Below are positions 33,973 to 42,924 of a DNA stretch of 64,000 nucleotides, piece by piece. Position numbers and translations under genes: made by a program. The notes beneath the pieces are model-generated. The model was given only the letters and a program-made list of their open reading frames with translations, was not told the DNA's origin and did not search any database. The stretch covers positions 310,001 through 374,000 of the forward strand of contig NZ_FXZC01000001.1 in NCBI RefSeq assembly GCF_900169275.1, read 5' to 3'. Source of the stretch: Brevibacterium casei CIP 102111 (GTDB lineage: Bacteria > Actinomycetota > Actinomycetes > Actinomycetales > Brevibacteriaceae). Every line of letters starts with the position of its first letter. The stretch's first letter is position 1.

Positions 33973-34604
33973 CCGAGGGTCCGGATGCGCAGCAGCAGGT
34001 GGGGGTCGGTCCGTGGACCGGCCCCTGGCCTGTCGGTGAGGAGTACGATCCGGAGCTGCTGCGCGACGGGGATCGGCGAAACGTCGTCGACAGGTACCGC
34101 TACTGGCGCCACGATGCGATCGTCGCCGATCTCGACACGGTGCGGCACGGGTTCCACGTCGGGGTCGAGAACTGGCAGCACGACCTCAACATCGGTTCGG
34201 TCGTGCGCACGGCGAACGCGTTCAACGCCGCCGCCGTGCACATCGTCGGGCGGCGGCGCTGGAACCGGCGCGGGGCGATGGTCACGGACAGGTACCAGCA
34301 CGTCATCCACCACCCGCGCGTCGACGACCTGCTCGTGTGGTGTGCCGACAACGACATGCCGCTCATCGGCATCGACAACTTCCCGGACTCGGTGCCGCTC
34401 GAGACCTTCGAACTGCCCCAGCGGTGCCTGCTGCTCTTCGGCCAGGAGGGGCCGGGTCTGAGCGAGGAGGCGCACCGCGCGAGTTCGGCGGTGCTCTCGA
34501 TCGCCCAGTACGGCTCGACGCGGTCGATGAATGCCGCAGCGGCCGCGGCGATCACGATGCACGCGTGGATCCGCCGCCACGTCTTCGACCAGCCGGTCGG
34601 GTAG
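33969..34604 (+). CDS. TrmH/SpoU family RNA 2'-O-methyltransferase
   Basis: A 211-residue SPOUT methyltransferase that uses S-adenosylmethionine to modify tRNA or rRNA. The three family motifs are present: NIGSVVRTANAF (near 76), LLFGQEGPGLSEE (near 157) and SIAQYGSTRSMNAAAAAAI (near 177), which form the trefoil knot. Start GTG 33969 overlaps the permease stop (GTGA). Its place behind an exporter operon has no obvious functional logic. Confidence 0.9.
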   Translation: MTEGPDAQQQVGVGPWTGPWPVGEEYDPELLRDGDRRNVVDRYRYWRHDAIVADLDTVRHGFHVGVENWQHDLNIGSVVRTANAFNAAAVHIVGRRRWNRRGAMVTDRYQHVIHHPRVDDLLVWCADNDMPLIGIDNFPDSVPLETFELPQRCLLLFGQEGPGLSEEAHRASSAVLSIAQYGSTRSMNAAAAAAITMHAWIRRHVFDQPVG

Positions 34605-34620
34605 CGCGGCGGGGACTGGT

Positions 34621-34643
34621 GCACCCCCGCGAGATGGGGGTGC
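34621..34643 (+). terminator. Hairpin terminator of the TrmH gene
   Basis: GCACCCCC (34621-34628) and GGGGGTGC (34636-34643) lie 17 bp after the stop. Confidence 0.6.
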
Positions 34644-34816
34644 TGGCGGCGCGCGGTGCTGGTGCGTTGGCGGCGCGGTGCCGGTGCGCCGGCGGCACGC
34701 CCCTGGTGACGCGGTGCCGGTGCGCTGGCGGCACGCAGTGCTGGCGACGCGGTGCTGGTGCGCTGGTGGCGCGGTGCTGGCGGCGACGTGCTGGAGGCAC
34801 GCAGTGCTGGCACGCG
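34640..34816. repeat. Degenerate GGTGCTGG/GGCGGC repeat array
   Basis: About 175 bp built from variants of GCGGTGCTGGTGCGCTGG and GGCGGCACGCAGTGCTGG, repeated at least eight times with no strict period. Strongly purine/pyrimidine-biased in short blocks; origin probably replication slippage. Confidence 0.7.
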
Positions 34817-34852
34817 GACCTTGCCGCCCGCCTGACCTCAGCACGCAGTAAA

Positions 34853-34899
34853 GGACGCTCAGTGTCGATTCGCAAGCTCAGAATCGACACTGAGCGTCC
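34853..34899. repeat. Perfect 19-bp inverted repeat (REP-like element)
   Basis: GGACGCTCAGTGTCGATTC (34853-34871) and its exact complement (34881-34899) flank a 9-nt loop. It is more AT-balanced than the region and has no T-run. It could be a terminator for either convergent gene, or a copy of a dispersed palindromic element. Confidence 0.75.
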
Positions 34900-34970
34900 A
34901 CTGCTCGCTCGTACTCACCGAGTGCGCCGGCTCAGCGGGCGGCCGCGTCCCTCAGGTGCGGCCCCACACC

Positions 34971-36116
34971 TTAGGACAGGTCGGCGGCGTGGGGTTCGAT
35001 GAGTCCGCCGATCGAGGCGAGCTCCGCGGTGAGCGAGTCCGCATCATCGAAGGTCTTCGAGATCACCGTGAGGCGCTTGGCATAGTGCCCGATCGGGTAC
35101 TCCATCGTCATCCCGATGCCGCCGTGCATCTGGATCGACTCCTGGCTGATGTGGCGTGCGGTCGAGTCGATGATGATCTTCGCGGCGATGACGTCGCGGT
35201 GCCGGTCCTTCTCCGCGCCCTCGGCCTCCGCGGTGACGGCGAGGCGGGCGAAGAGCGCCATGCTGCGGGCGTACTCGAGATCCGCGTAGAGGTCCGCGGC
35301 GCGATGCTGGAGGGCCTGGTTGGCCCCGATCGGCGCCCCGAACTGCTCACGGGTCTTGAGGTACTCGGCCGTCATCGTCAGTGACGCCTCCATCGCGCCG
35401 ACGGCCTCGGCCATGAGCGCGGCGTTGGCGATGTCGAAGACCTCGGTGAGCACGGTGTGGGCATCCCCGGCGTTCAGGCGCTGAGCCGGCGTCGCCTCGA
35501 AGCGCACACTCGCGCTGCCGAGTCCGTCGGCCTGCCGGTGGGCGACGCGCGTGAGACCCTGCGCGTCGGCGGCGACGAGGTAGAGGCCGAGCTCGCCGTT
35601 CTCGACCGCGGTGACGATGAAGTGGTCGGCGACATCGCCGCCGAGCACACCGTTCTTCTCGCCGGTCAGGCTCACGCCGTCACCCGAGGCCGTCGCCGTG
35701 GTCTGCGGCTGCGCGAGCGCGTAGCGCTGCCCGGGTTCGAGGGCGGCGACGGCGAGGAAGGTCTCGCCCTCGCACACGCCGGGCAGGATCGCCTGCTTCT
35801 GCTCCTCGCTGCCGGCGAGCAGGAGCGCGTTGGTGCCGAGGACGGCGGTCGCGACGAAGGGCTCGAGCACGAGCGAGCGGCCGAACGCCTCGAGGACGAC
35901 GGCCACCTCGGCGAAGGTCATCTCCGCGCCGCCGTAGGCCTCGGGCACGGCGAGGCCGGTCAGGCCCATCTCCGCGAACTGCTGCCACTTCTCACGCGAG
36001 ATGCCCTCGTCGCTGGTGAGGATCGCCTCGCGGGCCGCCGCATCGTATTCGGTGCGCAGGTACTTGCCGAGGGTGCTGGCGAGCTCCTGCTGGATGTCGT
36101 TGAGTTCAAGATCCAT
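34971..36116 (-). CDS. Acyl-CoA dehydrogenase (subunit 2 of a probable pair)
   Basis: A 381-residue FAD-dependent enzyme of the acyl-CoA dehydrogenase family. LAVPEAYGGAEMTFAEVAVV lies in the N-terminal domain and ESIQMHGGIGMTMEYPIGHYAKRLTVI near the C-terminus. The usual catalytic Glu of the YEG motif is not evident, and the FAD-site segments look divergent, as in the second subunit of alpha2beta2 dehydrogenases known from actinobacterial steroid and fatty-acid side-chain degradation. It lies 24 bases after the other dehydrogenase gene on the same strand. Substrate unknown. Confidence 0.85.
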   Translation of the reverse strand: MDLELNDIQQELASTLGKYLRTEYDAAAREAILTSDEGISREKWQQFAEMGLTGLAVPEAYGGAEMTFAEVAVVLEAFGRSLVLEPFVATAVLGTNALLLAGSEEQKQAILPGVCEGETFLAVAALEPGQRYALAQPQTTATASGDGVSLTGEKNGVLGGDVADHFIVTAVENGELGLYLVAADAQGLTRVAHRQADGLGSASVRFEATPAQRLNAGDAHTVLTEVFDIANAALMAEAVGAMEASLTMTAEYLKTREQFGAPIGANQALQHRAADLYADLEYARSMALFARLAVTAEAEGAEKDRHRDVIAAKIIIDSTARHISQESIQMHGGIGMTMEYPIGHYAKRLTVISKTFDDADSLTAELASIGGLIEPHAADLS

Positions 36117-36140
36117 GGTTGTCCACTTCCTTCGTCGGGC

Positions 36141-37334
36141 TCAGAGCCCGAGCAGAGCCTTCGAGATGATTCCACGCTGCACCTCTGACGAACCGCCGTA
36201 GATGGTGACCTTGCGGGTGTTGAAGTATGCGGGCAGGGCGTCGACGGCTCCGAGCGGGAGGTCGCTCAGTCCCTCACCCTGGACCCGGTCGGTGACGAAG
36301 TCGAGTCCCTGCGGGCCGAGCACGTCGACGAGGATCTCGCTGATGTCCTCCTGCAGCTGGGAGCCCTTGAGCTTGAGCACCGAGGAGCGCGGATCCGGCT
36401 TGTCCGATCCTGCCGCCTGCGTCGAGAGGATCCGCAGCTGTGTCATCTCGAGCGCGGTGAGTTCGGCTTCGAGCCGTGTCAGGCGCGCTGAGAACAGAGG
36501 GTCGTCGAGGAGGGTGCCGGTGGCCGTCTTCGTCACCGCGGCGTAGGCCTTGGCACGGGCGAGGTTGACCTTCGAAGCGCCGATCCGCGCGATCCCTGTG
36601 CGTTCGTTGCCGAGGAGGAACTTCGCGTACGTCCAGCCCTTGTTCTCCTCGCCGACGAGGTTGCCCACAGGCACCTCGACGTTGTCGAAGAAGACCTCGT
36701 TGACCTCGTGGCCGCCGTCGATGAGCTGGATCGGGCGCACCGTCACGCCCGGGGACTTCATGTCGATGAGGAGGAACGAGATGCCCGCCTGCTTCTTCAC
36801 GTTCGCATCCGTGCGCACGAGCATGAAGATCCAGTCACCGTACTGGCCCAGCGTCGTCCACGTCTTCTGTCCGTTGACGATGTAGTGATCCCCCGATCGC
36901 ACCGCCGAGGTGGTCAGGGAGGCGAGGTCGGATCCGGCGTTGGGCTCGGAGAAGCCCTGCGACCACCAGATGTCGAGGTTCGCCGTGGCCGGGAGGAAAC
37001 GCTCCTTGAGCTCCTGCGAGCCGAAGGTCGCGATGACGGGGCCGACCATCGAGACGTTGAACGGCAGCGGCGAGGGGACACTGGCCAGCTGCATCTCCTC
37101 GAGCCAGATGTGGCGCTGGACCGGGGTCCAGTCCTGCCCGCCCCACTCGACGGGCCAGTTGGGCACCGCGTACCCGTTGGCATTGAGGATCCGCTGGGAG
37201 GTGACCATGTCCTCCTTGCTCAGCTCCTGGCCGGTGGCGACCTTGAAGCGGAGCTCCTCGGGGATCTCCGTGCGGTAGAACTGCCGCATCTGCTGCGCGA
37301 AATCGCGCTCCTCTGCGCTCAGAAGGGTGTCCAT
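36141..37334 (-). CDS. Acyl-CoA dehydrogenase (subunit 1 of a probable pair)
   Basis: A 397-residue acyl-CoA dehydrogenase. NVSMVGPVIATFGS, QGFSEPNAGSDLASL and NGQKTWTTLGQYGDWIF are typical FAD/substrate segments; the C-terminus reads IYGGSSEVQRGII, with Gly in place of the Glu of the MCAD-type YEG motif, and a candidate base is the Glu of GNERTGIARIG, as in isovaleryl-type and FadE26-like enzymes. ATG 37334 has AGGAG 6 nt upstream; the longer frame above it is not family sequence. Probably forms a heterotetramer with the next gene. Confidence 0.87.
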   Translation of the reverse strand: MDTLLSAEERDFAQQMRQFYRTEIPEELRFKVATGQELSKEDMVTSQRILNANGYAVPNWPVEWGGQDWTPVQRHIWLEEMQLASVPSPLPFNVSMVGPVIATFGSQELKERFLPATANLDIWWSQGFSEPNAGSDLASLTTSAVRSGDHYIVNGQKTWTTLGQYGDWIFMLVRTDANVKKQAGISFLLIDMKSPGVTVRPIQLIDGGHEVNEVFFDNVEVPVGNLVGEENKGWTYAKFLLGNERTGIARIGASKVNLARAKAYAAVTKTATGTLLDDPLFSARLTRLEAELTALEMTQLRILSTQAAGSDKPDPRSSVLKLKGSQLQEDISEILVDVLGPQGLDFVTDRVQGEGLSDLPLGAVDALPAYFNTRKVTIYGGSSEVQRGIISKALLGL

Positions 37335-37639
37335 GAGTGCTCCTGATAGATCGTTCAGTAAGTTTGTGTCCATACTACGTTCGCGTGAAGTGACCCACAA
37401 GTAGCTCGCCGAGGTGGTCGACAGGTGGACAGGGTCGATTGCGAGGAGCGGAATATGCGGTTACAGTGTCCCCACATCCCCAGCTTCGCGGTGGTCAGTG
37501 GTCCCCTCCCGACGGCCTGCGCGTCAGAACCTCCGAGTGCCGTCCCCGGAGGATCCTCTCGAGCATCCGCGAGGCAGACAGCCGTGTGCTGTCCGCGCGA
37601 TCCGCGGGCTGCGCTGCGGCGACACCGAAAGAAGCGCAC
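37335..37639. other. Divergent intergenic region before the first LuxR regulator
   Basis: 305 bp between the acyl-CoA dehydrogenase operon and LuxR regulator 1. GGTTACAGT with a TACAGT -10-like core (37462-37467) is the only promoter-like element I can point to. Nothing else stands out. Confidence 0.4.
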
Positions 37640-40165
37640 ATGTCGGTTACGGTCCCCACCCCGCAGGGTCGTGCTTTCGGCTACGCAGATGAGGTCTCGG
37701 CAGTGCGCCATGCACTCGCCGACCCCGACCTCTGCGGGTGCCTCGTCGTCGGTGCCGCGGGCATCGGACGCACCACCGTGATGAATCGGGCACTCGACCA
37801 CCTCGAGTCCGACACCACGGTGCACCGCCTGCGCGGTTCCGAGCTGCTGCGCGACCGCGAGCTCGGCGTCCTCGAAATCCTCCTCTCCCAGGCCGGTGCG
37901 CAGCGCGAGATCGCTCCCGGGGCCGCGCTGTCGACCCTCGCGCGTGCCTTCGCCGAGGCGAGCGAGGGCACCGTCCCCATCGTCCAGCTCGACAACAGCA
38001 ACCTCATCGACACGACGTCGCTGGCCGTTCTCTGCCGGCTTGCCGATGCGCGTCGCATCCGCCTCGTCGCCGGTGCCGAATCCATCCGGCCGCCGGTCGA
38101 TCTCCTCGCGAAGCTGTGGCTGGGCGGATCGCTCGTGCGCATCGATCTCACCGGTCTCGATGAGAGCGCGATCGCCGCGCTCGTCGACGCGGCGGGGACC
38201 ACGAACCGCTCGGCGGCCGAACTCCTGCGCGACACCGGCGGCAATCCCCGCCTGCTCAACCAGGTGATCTTCGGCCTCGACCAGTCGAGTGCGCACGAAC
38301 GCATCCTGTGGAACGTGCCCGACGCTCTCCGGCCGGTCCTCGAGGTCGTCGCCATGGTCGGCGAGGTTCCCTACGACAGCCTCGCCCTCCTCTGCTCGCC
38401 GGCCGAGATCGACACCTTGGCCGACATCGGCCTCGTCGTCATGGAGCGCGGGCCCGGGGCCGGAGTGCATCTCGCCGAACCGGTCATCGCCGAGACCCTC
38501 AAAGCCCATGTCATGCCCTCCCACAGCCTCCGGCTGTTCCGACTCCTCGCCGACGTCATCGACCTCGACGACCTGCGGGGCAGAGCCCTCTTCGGCTACC
38601 TCAGCTGGGGACTCTCCCTCGGAGTCGCCCAGCCCGAGGACCGGATCTTCGCGGCCGTCGGCGATGCCAACGCCGCCGGGCGCTACTCCGATGCCGCAGA
38701 CCTCATCCTCGCCTCCGGCTGGGAGACCGACCGTGTCGTCCTCGAGCTCGTGCGGGCGGAGAAGGGGCAGGGCAGGATCGCCGAGGCGGAACGGACCTTC
38801 GACCGCCTGCTCGCCCGCGTCGACGAGGACGATGACCCCCAGTACCTCTCCCGCCTCCTGTGCATGGACTACCGTCTCACCGACCCCGCCGCGCCCGACG
38901 AGCTGCGCGTCGCATGGGTGCGCGACCGCCTGAGCGCACGGGCCGACACGGGCCGGGTCGACGTCACCCGGGCCCGGTTCGCGCTGCGGGGAGGCCGGCT
39001 CGACGAGGCCCGCCGCCTGGCGTCGGAGGTCTTCCACGACCATGAGTGCCTCAATCGGCATCGGCTGCGCGCCTGTGCGATCCTCGGCCTGGTCCTCGTC
39101 CTCGAGGGCAGGGTGGAGGAGGGGATCCGGTGCATCGACCAAGCCGAACTGATGTTCTCGCTCCCCGGTCTGACCAGCTACGAACTCGAGGATGCCGCCC
39201 CGCAGATCTTCGTCTCCCGCTACGTGTCCGGCGACTGGGCAGGGGCGCGCCGGTCGGTGCGCGAGGCCCGCTCGGGGGACCGGATGTTCGCACTCGCCGG
39301 GGCCCTGGTCGACCTGCGCACCGGTCACCCCGCCCGGGCCCAATCGACCCTGCAGAGCGTCCTCGAGTCGGTCCAGGAGACCGATCTCATCGATCTCACC
39401 GGTGTGGGCCGGGCCGCGAAGCGCTACGCGGATGCGCTGCTCGGGAGGTCGTCCGATCCGCAGCGACTGCCCGGCGCGACACCGGACGAGGAGCGTGCGG
39501 ACCGCTACTCGTGGTGGGCGGAGGTCGAAGCGCGCTTCTTCGATCTGCAGGCCCTCGCCCTCGCCCATCCCGCCGAGGCGGCCGTCCGCCTCCACGCTCT
39601 CGGCACGACGACCGCCGAGCGTGGGGCGGTGGCGATGGCCGCCGTCGCCTTCATCGAGGCCGCCCGCCTCGGTGAGGACTCGGCAGGCCGCAGTCTCGCC
39701 GCTCTGGGCGGCGAGATCGACGGCGCCCTCGGCCGTCTCGCACGGACCGTCGCCGAGGGTGTCCTCGTCGGGGACGCCGATGCGCTCATCGAGGCGGCGC
39801 GCGCGTCCCTCGAATTCGGCTCGCACCTCACCGCCTCGGACTTCGCGAAGCTCGCGCAGAAGCGGGCCGTTGAGGTCGGCGACCGCGCGGCCGTGAGGGA
39901 GGCACGGATCCTCGTCGGCAACAGCACGCGCACAGCGCGCTCGGGTGCGATGGGATCGCGATTCCACACCGTCCTCTCCGACTTCGAGCGCAGGCTCGTC
40001 GACGGCGTCATGGCCGGATCGAGCAGCCATGAACTCGGTGAGCTCCATCATCTCTCCGCGCGCACCATCGAATGGCACCTCAGTCGGATCTACCGTCGGC
40101 TGCAGGTGGCCAACCGGCGTGAGCTGCGCGAACTCGTCTCCACGTGGGGCAGGGTCCATGTCTGA
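37640..40165 (+). CDS. Large STAND/LuxR regulator 1 with altered P-loop
   Basis: An 841-residue regulator of the LAL (large ATP-binding LuxR) type: N-terminal nucleotide-binding domain (about 1-270), TPR-like helical middle (about 300-750) and C-terminal LuxR HTH (about 780-835; FERRLVDGVMAG, then LHHLSARTIEWHLSRIYRRLQVANRRELRELV). Walker A is GAAGIGRTT with Arg for Lys and the Walker B region IVQLDNSNLIDTTSL has Asn for the second Asp, so ATP hydrolysis is doubtful. ATG 37640 is the first start of protein-like sequence and is preceded by GAAAGAAG. It overlaps the next regulator gene by 8 bases. Confidence 0.85.
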   Translation: MSVTVPTPQGRAFGYADEVSAVRHALADPDLCGCLVVGAAGIGRTTVMNRALDHLESDTTVHRLRGSELLRDRELGVLEILLSQAGAQREIAPGAALSTLARAFAEASEGTVPIVQLDNSNLIDTTSLAVLCRLADARRIRLVAGAESIRPPVDLLAKLWLGGSLVRIDLTGLDESAIAALVDAAGTTNRSAAELLRDTGGNPRLLNQVIFGLDQSSAHERILWNVPDALRPVLEVVAMVGEVPYDSLALLCSPAEIDTLADIGLVVMERGPGAGVHLAEPVIAETLKAHVMPSHSLRLFRLLADVIDLDDLRGRALFGYLSWGLSLGVAQPEDRIFAAVGDANAAGRYSDAADLILASGWETDRVVLELVRAEKGQGRIAEAERTFDRLLARVDEDDDPQYLSRLLCMDYRLTDPAAPDELRVAWVRDRLSARADTGRVDVTRARFALRGGRLDEARRLASEVFHDHECLNRHRLRACAILGLVLVLEGRVEEGIRCIDQAELMFSLPGLTSYELEDAAPQIFVSRYVSGDWAGARRSVREARSGDRMFALAGALVDLRTGHPARAQSTLQSVLESVQETDLIDLTGVGRAAKRYADALLGRSSDPQRLPGATPDEERADRYSWWAEVEARFFDLQALALAHPAEAAVRLHALGTTTAERGAVAMAAVAFIEAARLGEDSAGRSLAALGGEIDGALGRLARTVAEGVLVGDADALIEAARASLEFGSHLTASDFAKLAQKRAVEVGDRAAVREARILVGNSTRTARSGAMGSRFHTVLSDFERRLVDGVMAGSSSHELGELHHLSARTIEWHLSRIYRRLQVANRRELRELVSTWGRVHV

Positions 40166-42716
40166 GGCGGGAGATCGCCGGGACTGCTTCGGTCGCGACG
40201 GCGAGCTCGCCGAGATCTCTGCGGCCCTGGTCGGCCCGGGCGCGGCGGGCGTCGTCGTCGAGGGCGACACCGGGGTGGGGAAGACGAGCCTCATCGAGAC
40301 CGTCCACGCCGAACGCGGCGGCAGAGATCTCTGGGTGCGCGGTGACCGGGTGCTCGCCGAGAGCCCGTTCGGTGCCTTCGGCCTCGCCGTCGACCTCGCC
40401 GACGATGAGGTGACGCTGCTCAACCGCGTCGTCACCCTGCTCACGGCCGGTGAGGAGGCACCCGTCGTCTTCGTCGACGACGCCCACCACCTCGACGACG
40501 CCAGCGTCAGCGTCCTCAGCCAGCTCGCCACGGACGGAGAGATCCGCATCGCTGTGACCGTGCAGCCGGGCCTCGACGGCCGCTCCCCGCACTTCCGGGA
40601 GCTCGTCGCCGACGGCCTGCTCCGCCACGTCCTCCTCGGCCCCCTCCACGAGGACGATGTCACGGCGATGCTCGAGCACCACCTCGGCGGGGTCGTGTCC
40701 CGGGGCGTCATCGATGCGACGATGTTCCTCACCACGGGGGTTCCGGTGCGGGTCCTCGAACTGCTCCGCTACGCCAGGCAGTGGGACCGGTTCCGCCTGC
40801 GGCACGGGGTGTGGCTGCTCGACGGGCTCGACATCGCCTACGATGAGCGGGTCCGCGACGTCATCTCCTATCACCTGGCGCGCTACAGCGAGGAGCAGCG
40901 GAGCGCCCTCGAACTCGTCGTCCTCGCCGGGGAGGTCGAGGTCGGGCTCATGCTCGGCGCGGGATACGGGGAGGCCGCCGACGACCTCGTCGCCGCCGGA
41001 GTCATCGGGCTCGAGTCCCGGGGGTCGCCCGTCTACGTCGCCCTCGAATCCCATTCGACGGAGACGATCCGGGTGACCGTGCCCGTCGGACGCAGCAGGC
41101 GGATGTTCGAACTCGTCGAATCCGCTCCGGGCGCTCCGTCCCAGCGGTCGCGGATGCTCCGCGCCGATTGGGGTCTGAGCTGCGGGGCGAGGATCTCTCT
41201 GCGGGACTCGATCGAGGCGGCTCGGCTCGCGATCGTCCTCGGCGAATGGCACCGGGCGCTGCGGATCCTCCGCGGGGTGCCGTTCGAGGCGATGGACTCA
41301 CAGGAGCTCTTCGACCTCGGTCGCCTCTACTGCGATGTCAACCTCGTCCCCGTCGGCCTCGACATCCTCGCGAAGGCCGTCCGCAGCGCGCAGGCTCCGT
41401 TCCTCGTCCTCGAGGCGTTCATCGTGTGGATCTTCCGCGACGTCGGACGCGAGTCCCCTTCGCTGTCCGTCGACGACTTCCTCACCGCTCTCGACCGCAT
41501 CGAAGACGCAGCGGACGGGGACGGCGACGTCCTGGCGCAGATCGACCTCGCTCGCGTCACCCTCGAACGGGTGAGCCGGCTCACCTGGGCGCGTCTGTCC
41601 GGCGATGACGTCGTCGATGCGCGCTGGCTCTCGGCCGAGGGGGTGTCGGAGACCCTGCGGGCGAGCATCGCCATCGCCTTCGCCTCGAAGGAACTCGAAC
41701 GCGGCCGCGGAGAGGATGTGCTCGCCCTCCTCGAGGAGACCGAGTCGACGATGACGACGGTCGGTACGCCGCTGATCATGCTCGACTGCTTCCGCACCTG
41801 GGCGATGCTCCAGGCCGGCAGGCGGGAGGAGGTCAAGCTCGGGTTGGGTGAGGTGCGCAGTCAGGACCTCGCGTTCCTCGCCGCCTCGAGCGGGCCGCGC
41901 GACCTCCTGCTCGCCCGCATCCTCGGTCAGGAGGGGCGGTGGGCCGAGTCCGCCGGGCGCGCGGCCGCCGCGGTCGAAGCCTTCGAGTACTGGAACCAGC
42001 AGCAGTTCATGGCCTTCGCCCTCGCCCAGGCCGAGTATTCAGCGATGATGAGCGGCAACGCCGAGGCGGCCGACGACTTCGATGCGCGCTTCGTCCGTCT
42101 GCCGGTGGCCAACGTCTACCTCGAGGGCGGTCGGGCACGGGGACTGCGGCTCGTCGCGCGCGCCGTGCTCACGGGAGAGCAGTCCTACCTCGACGCCCTT
42201 GACGGAGTGCTCGCCGAGGCGGAGGCCGACCACGAGATCGCCTTGGCGATGCGGCTGAGACTCGAGCTGCTGCGCCATTTCGGCCTCTACGACGCCGAGG
42301 CGATCCTCTCCCTCGCCGCCGTCGCGGGGGAGAGGGACCGGCGGCGGTTCGGAGCCCTCGGAGCCGCCCTGCGCGATGAGGAACCCGAGGCGCTCATGAC
42401 GGTCGCCGACGATCTCGATGCGATCGGGCCCGATCTCGCGGAGCGCTGTCGCGACATCGCCGAGTCCTGGCGGGCCGAGCCTCCGACGCATACCCAGCGT
42501 GCGCAGGAGCAGGCCGTCGAGCTGACGAATCGAGAGCGTCAGATCTCGCGGCTCATCGTCGCGGGCCACTCGAACGCGGAGATCGCCGAGGAGCTCGGTG
42601 TTGCGGTGCGCACCGTCGAGGGCCACACCTACCGGATGTACCGCAAGCTCGGCATCACCTCCCGGTCGGAGGTGGCTGAGGCGCTCAGTCGCCTGCGCGC
42701 AGAGCGGCCGGCCTGA
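40158..42716 (+). CDS. Large STAND/LuxR regulator 2 with intact ATPase motifs
   Basis: An 852-residue LAL-type regulator. Walker A GDTGVGKTS (near 37) and Walker B VVFVDDAHHLDDASV (near 100) are intact; a winged-helix and TPR-like region follows; the LuxR HTH is LTNRERQISRLIVAGHSNAEIAEELGVAVRTVEGHTYRMYRKLG (about 795-840). It probably switches with ATP binding and an unknown ligand to activate target promoters. ATG 40158 overlaps the end of regulator 1, so both are cotranscribed. Codon use is like the neighbours. Confidence 0.9.
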   Translation: MSEAGDRRDCFGRDGELAEISAALVGPGAAGVVVEGDTGVGKTSLIETVHAERGGRDLWVRGDRVLAESPFGAFGLAVDLADDEVTLLNRVVTLLTAGEEAPVVFVDDAHHLDDASVSVLSQLATDGEIRIAVTVQPGLDGRSPHFRELVADGLLRHVLLGPLHEDDVTAMLEHHLGGVVSRGVIDATMFLTTGVPVRVLELLRYARQWDRFRLRHGVWLLDGLDIAYDERVRDVISYHLARYSEEQRSALELVVLAGEVEVGLMLGAGYGEAADDLVAAGVIGLESRGSPVYVALESHSTETIRVTVPVGRSRRMFELVESAPGAPSQRSRMLRADWGLSCGARISLRDSIEAARLAIVLGEWHRALRILRGVPFEAMDSQELFDLGRLYCDVNLVPVGLDILAKAVRSAQAPFLVLEAFIVWIFRDVGRESPSLSVDDFLTALDRIEDAADGDGDVLAQIDLARVTLERVSRLTWARLSGDDVVDARWLSAEGVSETLRASIAIAFASKELERGRGEDVLALLEETESTMTTVGTPLIMLDCFRTWAMLQAGRREEVKLGLGEVRSQDLAFLAASSGPRDLLLARILGQEGRWAESAGRAAAAVEAFEYWNQQQFMAFALAQAEYSAMMSGNAEAADDFDARFVRLPVANVYLEGGRARGLRLVARAVLTGEQSYLDALDGVLAEAEADHEIALAMRLRLELLRHFGLYDAEAILSLAAVAGERDRRRFGALGAALRDEEPEALMTVADDLDAIGPDLAERCRDIAESWRAEPPTHTQRAQEQAVELTNRERQISRLIVAGHSNAEIAEELGVAVRTVEGHTYRMYRKLGITSRSEVAEALSRLRAERPA

Positions 42717-42756
42717 GGGACGGGCCGGGCGAGGGAATCGCAGATCAGCGGACCCC

Positions 42757-42886
42757 TCGAGTCAGCGCGATCGAGTAGAGGGAAACGACACGCAGGGAAT
42801 TCGAGTAGTCACCGGGGGTCACGCAATCGTCATCGGTGAGTGATCGAGTAGTGACCTTTCGGGAGCCGGCGGGCGCATTCGAGTAT
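42757..42886 (+). promoter_or_regulatory. Cluster of five TCGAGT-core direct repeats
   Basis: TCGAGTAG occurs at 42771, 42801 and 42844, TCGAGTAT at 42879 and TCGAGTCA at 42757, all in the same orientation within 130 bp. Copies 42801 and 42844 share a longer context (TCGAGTAGTSACC). They fill the gap between regulators 2 and 3 and are good candidate binding sites for a LuxR-type protein. Confidence 0.6.
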
Positions 42887-42924
42887 CTGCAGGGAATTAT
42901 CCCGTAATGACCACCTGGTGACCG

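Larger units (their letters stand above)
34605..34970. other. Gene-free stretch with repeats between convergent genes
   Basis: This 366-bp region holds a terminator hairpin, a GC-rich degenerate repeat array and a perfect 19-bp hairpin, listed separately. I see no gene. Confidence 0.7.

Noticed and set aside
34853-34899. Phage or transposon attachment site
   Set aside because: No integrase, transposase, target-site duplication or tRNA gene is near; a simple hairpin explains it.
37355-40735. 1126-codon open frame on the minus strand
   Set aside because: It lies opposite LuxR regulators 1 and 2, whose domain motifs are clear. Long antisense frames are usual at this GC content and its sequence matches no family.
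37640-42716. Antiviral STAND (Avs-like) defence proteins
   Set aside because: Both end in clear LuxR HTH domains, as in LAL-type transcription regulators, and no effector nuclease or defence neighbour is present.
42771-42886. CRISPR array
   Set aside because: The repeated core is only 8 bp with uneven spacing and there are no cas genes.
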